Source of the DNA: Oscillospiraceae bacterium
GTDB taxonomy: Bacteria > Bacillota > Clostridia > Oscillospirales > Oscillospiraceae
Assembly: GCA_028691385.1 (NCBI GenBank)
Contig: JAQUZL010000081.1
Location: 1 to 9,339 of the forward strand
Length of the DNA stretch: 9,339 bases
Direction of reading: 5' to 3'
Below the pieces are notes generated by a model. The model was not told the DNA's origin, made no database searches, and saw nothing but the letters and a program-made list of their open reading frames with translations. Made by a program: the position numbers and the translations under genes. Below are positions 5,170 to 9,339 of this stretch, piece by piece; the first letter of the stretch is position 1; each line of letters opens with the position of its first letter.

Positions 5170-6921
5170 TCATTTTTTCAGCGCCTCGCACAGCGCCGCA
5201 TCCGGCGTGACGTAGGCGGTGTTGTAAAAATTATAAATCACCATGCCGGGCTTGGCGCCGCTCGGCTTTTTCACGTTTTTCACCTGGGTGTAGTCCACCG
5301 GCACGTTGGCGCTCTGGCGCGCCTGCGAGTAGTAGGCGGCCAGCATGGCAGCCTCTGTGACGGTGCGCGCGGGCACCTCCGCGCCGCCGCTTGCGACAAT
5401 AACGTGACTGCCGTGAATTTTCTGCGTATGCAGCCAGAGGTCGAACCGGCCTGCGGTTTTCAGCGTCAGCTTGTCGTTTTGTACGTTGTTGCGGCCAACA
5501 TAAATGGCAAAGCCGTCGGAAGAGCGGAACTCCATCGGCTTTGACGGCGCTTGGTACATCCGCTTCCGACCGCCCGTCTCCCGGAGATAGCCGCCGGTAA
5601 TCAGCTCCTGCCGAATTTCGCCCACGTCCTTTTCTGTTTCCGCCCGGCCAAGCTCCTCAAGGATGCTCGAAAGATAATCCAGCTCCTGCTCGGCTTTGGC
5701 AATCTGCTCGGTAAGGAATTTTTCTGCGTTTTTGGCCTTGGTGTATTCCTTATAATAATGCGCGGCGTTTTGCTGCGGGGACAGCAGCGCGGACAGCGCG
5801 ATGGTGACCGGGCGCTGGTCGGGGTCATAAAAGTTTTCCGTGGTAAGCTGCGTTTGCCCACGCGTTATGCGATAGAGGTTGGCCGTGACCAGATCGCCGT
5901 ACTGGCGCAGGGTGTCGCGGTCTTTTGTCTTTTCCAGCTCCTTGCGCTGCAGCGCAAGCTTGCGCGCAGTGCGCGCGTGCAGATTGGACACTGCCTTATG
6001 AACCACCTGCGTTTTTTGCCGCATCCGCTCGGTGCGGTCGCGCTGGGCGTAAAACGCGTCGAGGAGCGCGGAAAAGGTGGGGTAGGATGCTTGCGCCAGA
6101 TAGTCGCCATACTGGCCGATGGCGCAGTAGGTGAAATCTGTCGGCTTTCCGTCCCGCAGCAGCATGGTCGGCGCAAAGGCGTCTGCGCGAATGGCGTCAA
6201 AGGCAGCGCTAAGGTGCGCGGCAAACGCGTCGCGGCGCGCTGCCGGCCAAAGAAAAATGTCATCCTCGCCGCCAAACTGGCTCACAAGCTCCCGGCAGAT
6301 AAGCGGGGAAAGCCCCGCATAGCGGCCGAGCAGCCATTCGTCCGCGCGCACGCTGTGCGCCACGGCGTGCAGCGCTGCAAGGCGTGTTTGCGCAGGCTCT
6401 TCCAGCGGGTCGCATTTTTCCTGCCTGGGCGGCTCATGGTAGTATAGACCCGGCAGCACCTGCCGCTGCTCGGACATCTCATAGTCCACCCGGCGCAGGC
6501 AGTCGGTGATGCGCCCATCCGGGCCTGTGAGAATCAGGTTGGAGTTGCGCCCCATCACCTCAAAAATCAAATGCCGGGTTACAAGCTCGCCCATCTCATC
6601 GGTGCATTCCAAGGTGAGATCCAGCAGCCGCTCCATGGAGGGCTGACGAATGGAAAGCAGTTTGCCGCCCAGCAGATATTTGCGCAGCAGCATGCAAAAC
6701 ATGGGCGGCTGCTGCGGATTTTCGCCTGCGGTTTCGGTGAAATGGATGCGCGCGCGGTTGGGGCTGCCGGAGATGAGCAACTTCATTGCGGTGCGGTACG
6801 AGCGCAGGTACAGTAAAACCGTGCCCGGCTCCGGCTGGTGAATCTTGTCCACGCGCGCGCCGATGGCCGCGCTTGCCAGCTCCTCGCGGACACCGCGCAG
6901 CAGGACTGCGTCAAACGGCAT
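5170..6921 (-). CDS. rqcH: RqcH / NFACT ribosome quality-control protein (FbpA/YloA-type)
   Basis: A 583-aa homologue of bacterial RqcH, which binds stalled 50S subunits carrying peptidyl-tRNA and recruits tRNA-Ala to add C-terminal alanine tails that mark the peptide for degradation. Order: NFACT-N domain (about 1-165) with FDAVLLRGVREEL, KIHQPEPGT, ENPQQPPMFCMLLRKYL, EVMGRNSNLIL and VLPGLYYHEPP; a helix-hairpin-helix region near 180-240 (GLSPLICREL); coiled coils at about 290-345 and 385-440; and an NFACT-R domain (about 463-570) with GRNNVQND and HGSHVIVASGG. The length is normal. At the pair equivalent to the D97-R98 motif, this protein reads E97-R98. Older annotation as fibronectin-binding protein reflects homology. 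The start has GGAGG 6 nt upstream, inside the mrnC 3' end, and the two genes overlap by 11 nt, so they are translationally coupled. Confidence 0.93.
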   Translation of the reverse strand: MPFDAVLLRGVREELASAAIGARVDKIHQPEPGTVLLYLRSYRTAMKLLISGSPNRARIHFTETAGENPQQPPMFCMLLRKYLLGGKLLSIRQPSMERLLDLTLECTDEMGELVTRHLIFEVMGRNSNLILTGPDGRITDCLRRVDYEMSEQRQVLPGLYYHEPPRQEKCDPLEEPAQTRLAALHAVAHSVRADEWLLGRYAGLSPLICRELVSQFGGEDDIFLWPAARRDAFAAHLSAAFDAIRADAFAPTMLLRDGKPTDFTYCAIGQYGDYLAQASYPTFSALLDAFYAQRDRTERMRQKTQVVHKAVSNLHARTARKLALQRKELEKTKDRDTLRQYGDLVTANLYRITRGQTQLTTENFYDPDQRPVTIALSALLSPQQNAAHYYKEYTKAKNAEKFLTEQIAKAEQELDYLSSILEELGRAETEKDVGEIRQELITGGYLRETGGRKRMYQAPSKPMEFRSSDGFAIYVGRNNVQNDKLTLKTAGRFDLWLHTQKIHGSHVIVASGGAEVPARTVTEAAMLAAYYSQARQSANVPVDYTQVKNVKKPSGAKPGMVIYNFYNTAYVTPDAALCEALKK

Positions 6922-7324
6922 GTTCTTCCTCCATTACGGCGTCAAAAAGCGCGCTCAGCCGCTGCTTGCGACCCAAAAGATAAAGCGCGCCGAACAGCGC
7001 TTCCAATCCGGTAGCGCGGGAATATTCCCCCTGCGTTGCGTGCTTTGGGATGGTGTGCACGTGCGCGTTGCGCCCACGGCGATAATAGCCCTGTTCTTCC
7101 TCGTCGAGCAGCGGTAAAATGCGTGCCACCGCGGCGGACTGGGCGGGCGCGCTCACATAGCGGACGGTGAGGCGATGCATGTTCTGGGTACTGGCGCGGC
7201 CTGTGGCGCAGAGATGGCTGCGCACCATCAGTTCGAATACGGCGTCGCCCACGTGGGCAAGCCCAAGGGAGCTGACCGCGCCCACGGCCTTGGCGTCCAG
7301 CTGCAAATCAAAATAGTCTGACAT
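6911..7324 (-). CDS. mrnC: Mini-ribonuclease III (MrnC), 23S rRNA maturation
   Basis: A 137-aa RNase III-type catalytic domain without a double-stranded-RNA-binding domain, the defining architecture of Mini-III, which trims 23S rRNA precursor ends as a homodimer. The signature LAHVGDAVFELMVR (22-35) carries the metal-binding D27 and nearby E31. GRNAHVHTIPK (84-94) and ATGLEALFGALYL (104-116, with E108) complete the active-site region. The start at 7324 follows a GGAGG (7338-7334) with a 9-nt gap. It is first in a minus-strand unit with rqcH, so two ribosome-related functions are co-expressed. In other Firmicutes mrnC often sits near cysS; that neighbour is absent here. Confidence 0.92.
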   Translation of the reverse strand: MSDYFDLQLDAKAVGAVSSLGLAHVGDAVFELMVRSHLCATGRASTQNMHRLTVRYVSAPAQSAAVARILPLLDEEEQGYYRRGRNAHVHTIPKHATQGEYSRATGLEALFGALYLLGRKQRLSALFDAVMEEEHAV

Positions 7325-7357
7325 GGATTTTTTCCTCCGAAAACGATTCTTTCTTTC

Positions 7358-7387
7358 AGTATACCGGCTTTTTCATGGGAATGCCAT
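7358..7387 (-). promoter_or_regulatory. Likely promoter of the mrnC-rqcH operon
   Basis: On the minus strand, TATACT (7363-7358) is a good -10. ATGGCA (7387-7382) matches four of six -35 positions at an 18-nt spacing. The predicted leader is about 27 nt. The -35 is weak, so the assignment rests mainly on the -10 and position. Confidence 0.5.
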
Positions 7388-7438
7388 CTTTTTTTACAGG
7401 TCGAACTTTGCAATAATTACAAACCGGAAACAAAACGT

Positions 7439-7467
7439 TTGACAATTCAGTTACAATCATGTAAAAT
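7439..7467 (+). promoter_or_regulatory. SigmaA-type promoter of the secreted CHAP-like gene
   Basis: A perfect -35 TTGACA (7439-7444) and -10 TAAAAT (7462-7467) at exactly 17-nt spacing. It lies divergent to mrnC. Predicted transcription start is near 7474, so start codons before that point, including a TTG within the -35, cannot be used from this promoter. Confidence 0.88.
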
Positions 7468-7482
7468 GAGTTTCGTGATACC

Positions 7483-7489
7483 GAAAGGA
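7483..7489 (+). promoter_or_regulatory. Ribosome binding site that decides the CHAP-like gene start
   Basis: GAAAGGA (7483-7489) is 6 nt before ATG 7496, 3 nt before ATG 7493 and 12 nt before ATG 7502. The middle spacing fits best, though 7502 cannot be excluded. Confidence 0.6.
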
Positions 7490-7495
7490 TGGATG

Positions 7496-8635
7496 ATGCC
7501 CATGCGATTTTTCAAACGTTTTTTGGTTGCAATGCTTTGCATGGCAGTGCTTTGCTCGACCGCTACGGCGGCGGGAGAGTCGCTTGCCCTTACATATGAG
7601 AAGATTACGCAGGACGGTTTTGTGGCGGATTCCCTGAATGGGGTGGACGCAATGTACAATCTGTACGGTCCGACGCTGTACTGCGTGGATCTTGTTTCCC
7701 GCTATTATGAGCAGGTTTACGGCATGGAGATTCAGTTTCACGCGAATCCCTATGTGAAGGTTGACGGTGCTGCCTCCAGCGAGTACTGGCTGGAGGAAAC
7801 CGAAGTGCCGAAAACCGGCGATATTCTCTATGGCTCGGCCGGCGCGCGGGGGCGTGGATACAATCATTGGGCGCTGGTCAAAAGCTATGACCCCGCCACG
7901 GGCGTCATCACCGTCTTTGAGCAGAACTGGCGCTGGAACGGCAATGCCGGCGTTGACCGCCAGATTGCCTGGCCCAGCCGCTATTATGAATGCTTCACCC
8001 TGAAATCCACCTCCGGCGTGCCGGAAGCCATGCTGCCCGCCGCGCATCAGCGCAGCGCATGGGCGGACGAGGCGGTGTTGCAGGCGCAAAATGACGGCGT
8101 CGCGATTGTGGCGGACGGCTATCAGACCAGTGTGACCGCAGCCGATTTTTGCGCGATGCTGGAAAAACAGATTGCAGCCCAAACCGGGCTGGCGCTGGAC
8201 GCAGAGCAGGATCCCTGCACCGCTGCGGCGGACATGGGTCTGGCAGCTGCGGGACTGAATGCGGACGCGCCGGTGTCCTGGACGCTGGCAACCAACCTGC
8301 TGCGCGGCGCGGCGGATCTGATGGGCGGCGACGGCCAGTCGCTGCTGGGTTTGGAAGTGGACGAGGATGCGGATCAGATCTTTCTTGGCGCAAACGCATT
8401 GGTCGTTCCGGCCAGCCCGAACGCGGACAGCGGCAGCGTTTCCGTGGAACAGGCCATTGCGCTTACCATGTGGATTGGCGTGCACGGCGGCGACAGCTTC
8501 GCGGTGACGCCGGCGCTTGCACGCATGGCGGTCGAAGCGCCGCAGCAGCAAACCAATGTGCTTGCAAACGTCATCAGCGCATCTATGGACAATATGTTTG
8601 TAACCAGAACGGCGGACTATTATACCGGACGATAA
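7496..8635 (+). CDS. Secreted CHAP/NlpC-P60-like cysteine hydrolase with degenerate SLH-like repeats
   Basis: A 379-aa exported protein. Residues 1-26 form a signal peptide: basic RFFKR, a hydrophobic core FLVAMLCMAVLC, and an ATA-A signal peptidase I site (no lipobox). Residues about 45-175 look like a CHAP-type papain-fold domain: Cys63 in TLYCVDLVSRYYEQVYG, His124 in YNHWALVKSYDP, then E142/N144 in VFEQNW, the usual Cys-His-Glu/Asn order. Such domains cut peptidoglycan amide or peptide bonds, so cell-wall remodelling is a reasonable inference. Residues about 187-228 (SAWADEAVLQAQNDGVAI then TAADFCAML) and 307-332 resemble S-layer homology repeats that anchor proteins to cell-wall polymers, but the repeats are degenerate and the middle one is hardly recognisable. 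It is monocistronic, with its own promoter and terminator. Confidence 0.75.
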   Translation: MPMRFFKRFLVAMLCMAVLCSTATAAGESLALTYEKITQDGFVADSLNGVDAMYNLYGPTLYCVDLVSRYYEQVYGMEIQFHANPYVKVDGAASSEYWLEETEVPKTGDILYGSAGARGRGYNHWALVKSYDPATGVITVFEQNWRWNGNAGVDRQIAWPSRYYECFTLKSTSGVPEAMLPAAHQRSAWADEAVLQAQNDGVAIVADGYQTSVTAADFCAMLEKQIAAQTGLALDAEQDPCTAAADMGLAAAGLNADAPVSWTLATNLLRGAADLMGGDGQSLLGLEVDEDADQIFLGANALVVPASPNADSGSVSVEQAIALTMWIGVHGGDSFAVTPALARMAVEAPQQQTNVLANVISASMDNMFVTRTADYYTGR

Positions 8636-8641
8636 CAGACC

Positions 8642-8677
8642 GAGGACGGAATCGCAGCTGCGATTCCGTCCTCTTTT
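8642..8677 (+). terminator. Rho-independent terminator of the CHAP-like gene
   Basis: A perfect palindrome with 15-nt arms (8642-8656, 8659-8673) around a central GC, followed by TTTT (8674-8677). The opposite strand lacks a T run after the stem, so stopping of the convergent flavoprotein gene here is uncertain. Confidence 0.85.
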
Positions 8678-8680
8678 GCG

Positions 8681-9193
8681 TTATAGCGCAGCGCCCATTT
8701 CGTAGGCCTGCTGGGGGTGGCTGCCAAGCGCCGCAGCATCCGGGCAGTTGCCGGCAATCAAGCGGCCGGCGTCGGACCACTTGAGAAATCCGCACATGGT
8801 TTCATAGGTCGCTTCGATGGCCTTGGTCGCGCTGCCGGCGGCAGTGACAAACAGCATGGCTTTTTTACCGTTTTTGAGCGCCGGATCGGCATAAAACCGG
8901 TCAATGACCGCCTTGAGCTGGGCGGAAAATGTGAAGTAATAGAGCGGTGTGGCAAACACAACCAGCTCGGCTGCTTCCAGCTTGGGATAGAGCATGGTCA
9001 TATCGTCCTGCTGAATGCACGAACCGGCCGTTTTGCAGTAATTGCAGGCCTTGCAGCCGCCCACGTTGGCAAAGGCGGCGTTGAAGCGCTCAACGGTGTG
9101 CCCTGCGTCCTGCGCGCCGCGGATGAACTCCCGCACCAGTGCGGAAGAGGCACCGTTTTGATGGGGGCTGCCGGATAATACAATAATATTCAT
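8681..9193 (-). CDS. Flavodoxin-fold NADPH-dependent FMN reductase / iron-sulfur flavoprotein-like
   Basis: A 170-aa cytosolic redox protein. The N-terminus MNIIVLSGSPHQNGASSALV (1-20) is the FMN-phosphate-binding loop of the NADPH-dependent FMN reductase family. TPLYYFTFSAQLKAVIDRFY is the matching flavin-binding and dimer region. A cysteine cluster, C47-x2-C50-x2-C53-x5-C59, resembles the 4Fe-4S site of archaeal and clostridial iron-sulfur flavoproteins (Isf), followed by DDM. It probably transfers electrons to low-potential acceptors, quinones or oxygen-derived species; the partner is unknown. The start at 9193 is chosen because GGGAGG (9207-9202) lies 8 nt upstream; an ATG two codons earlier is too close to that site. 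No clear promoter is seen just upstream, so it may be co-transcribed with the preceding minus-strand gene. Confidence 0.87.
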   Translation of the reverse strand: MNIIVLSGSPHQNGASSALVREFIRGAQDAGHTVERFNAAFANVGGCKACNYCKTAGSCIQQDDMTMLYPKLEAAELVVFATPLYYFTFSAQLKAVIDRFYADPALKNGKKAMLFVTAAGSATKAIEATYETMCGFLKWSDAGRLIAGNCPDAAALGSHPQQAYEMGAAL

Positions 9194-9201
9194 AATCATT
9201 T

Positions 9202-9207
9202 CCTCCC
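9202..9207 (-). promoter_or_regulatory. Ribosome binding site that decides the flavoprotein start
   Basis: GGGAGG on the minus strand, with 8 nt to ATG 9193 but only 2 nt to ATG 9199. Confidence 0.75.
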
Positions 9208-9229
9208 TATGTTTCTGTGAAATATCATG

Positions 9230-9248
9230 GCGGCGCATCCAGCGCCGC
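9230..9248. repeat. GC-rich hairpin between the two minus-strand genes
   Basis: GCGGCGC (9230-9236) and GCGCCGC (9242-9248) form a perfect 7-bp stem with a 5-nt loop. No T run follows on the minus strand, so terminator function is doubtful. It could be an attenuating or mRNA-stabilising element in the 85-bp gap ahead of the flavoprotein gene. Confidence 0.5.
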
Positions 9249-9278
9249 GACAAAGTGTGAAAAGCCGTGCGGCGGCAG

Positions 9279-9338
9279 TCAGGATTCCACCGGCTCGCCA
9301 TATTCCTCTGCGGAGATGCCAAGATAGCCGGAAATCCC
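9279..9338 (-). CDS. 3' end of an upstream minus-strand gene (partial, unidentified)
   Basis: The minus strand from the window edge has an open frame encoding GISGYLGISAEEYGEPVES before a TGA at 9281-9279. The balanced composition and acidic tail look like a real protein C-terminus, and the other two minus frames give less protein-like sequence. Nineteen residues are too few to name a family. It lies 85 bp upstream of the flavoprotein gene on the same strand and could share its transcript. A weak short stem (GCCG/CGGC) followed by TTTT at about 9258-9273 on the minus strand might be a terminator. Confidence 0.45.
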   Translation of the reverse strand, partial: GISGYLGISAEEYGEPVES

Positions 9339-9339
9339 G

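Noticed and set aside
3218..5191. A 657-codon open frame on the minus strand
   Set aside because: It lies antisense to three well-supported genes, runs through a terminator and promoter, and its translation is rich in Arg, His, Ala and Gln with no motif. It is a composition artefact of GC-rich coding DNA.
5551..6447. A 298-codon plus-strand open frame opposite rqcH
   Set aside because: It is antisense to a clearly conserved NFACT protein and shows no recognisable domain or ribosome binding site.
7439..7495. Earlier start codons (TTG 7439, ATG 7466) for the secreted protein
   Set aside because: They fall in the -35 and -10 of a consensus promoter and would put a polar stretch ahead of the signal peptide.
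7457..8551. A 364-codon minus-strand open frame opposite the CHAP-like gene
   Set aside because: The sequence is Arg/His-rich with no domain, and the plus strand carries a signal peptide, promoter, ribosome binding site and terminator.
9230..9248. Intrinsic terminator for the upstream minus-strand gene
   Set aside because: The stem is good but is followed by CATGATATTTC on the minus strand, not a T run, so it is listed only as a hairpin.
9194..9322. N-terminal extension of the flavoprotein by 43 residues
   Set aside because: The added residues are Arg/His-rich and non-conserved, pass through a hairpin and overlap the preceding partial frame; GGGAGG fits the start at 9193.
1..9339. CRISPR array, tRNA, rRNA, transposase or toxin-antitoxin pair
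   Set aside because: No regularly spaced direct repeats, cloverleaf-like segments, transposase motifs or small paired genes were seen on either strand.

Overview
The window reads as chromosomal core sequence of a fairly GC-rich low-G+C-lineage Gram-positive (Firmicutes/Clostridia), most likely an Oscillospirales-type gut clostridium. The clues are strong GGAGG-type ribosome binding sites, sigmaA-like promoters, an RqcH/NFACT protein next to Mini-RNase III, a YtrA-type GntR regulator with an ABC-2 transporter, and a zf-trcl/CxxC-x17-CxxC zinc-ribbon protein. The lineage is inferred from gene content; no rRNA or other marker is present. No tRNA, rRNA, CRISPR array, phage gene or transposase was seen.

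Layout. Bases 1-1344 (+) are glmM (phosphoglucosamine mutase), missing only its first few codons. A consensus promoter (1362-1391) then drives a roughly 155-nt structured leader and a 93-aa double zinc-ribbon protein (1556-1837), closed by a strong terminator. Bases 1882-2044 hold no gene, but carry an imperfect hairpin and a copy of what looks like a dispersed intergenic repeat. A three-gene operon follows at 2104-3913: a GntR/YtrA regulator, an ABC ATPase and an ABC-2 permease, joined by ATGA stop/start overlaps. Its promoter is built from three tandem 9-bp repeats plus a palindrome, which suggests autoregulation. After a terminator, a separate promoter drives a radical SAM protein (4040-5122) of unknown substrate.

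A 14-bp-stem terminator at 5127-5166 serves convergent transcription from the radical SAM gene (+) and from the mrnC-rqcH pair (-, 7324 down to 5170). That pair couples 23S rRNA maturation with ribosome-associated quality control. The divergent region 7325-7495 carries promoters for mrnC (-) and for a secreted CHAP/NlpC-like cysteine hydrolase with degenerate SLH-like repeats (7496-8635, +). The window ends with a minus-strand flavodoxin-fold, iron-sulfur-flavoprotein-like reductase (8681-9193) and the last 19 codons of another minus-strand gene.

Most genes are familiar housekeeping or widespread families. The points most worth a second look are the repeat-built operator of the gntR operon, the leader RNA of the zinc-ribbon gene with mutually exclusive pairings, the orphan radical SAM enzyme with only three C-terminal cysteines, the Asp-to-Glu change in the RqcH 'DR' motif, and the intergenic repeat element.
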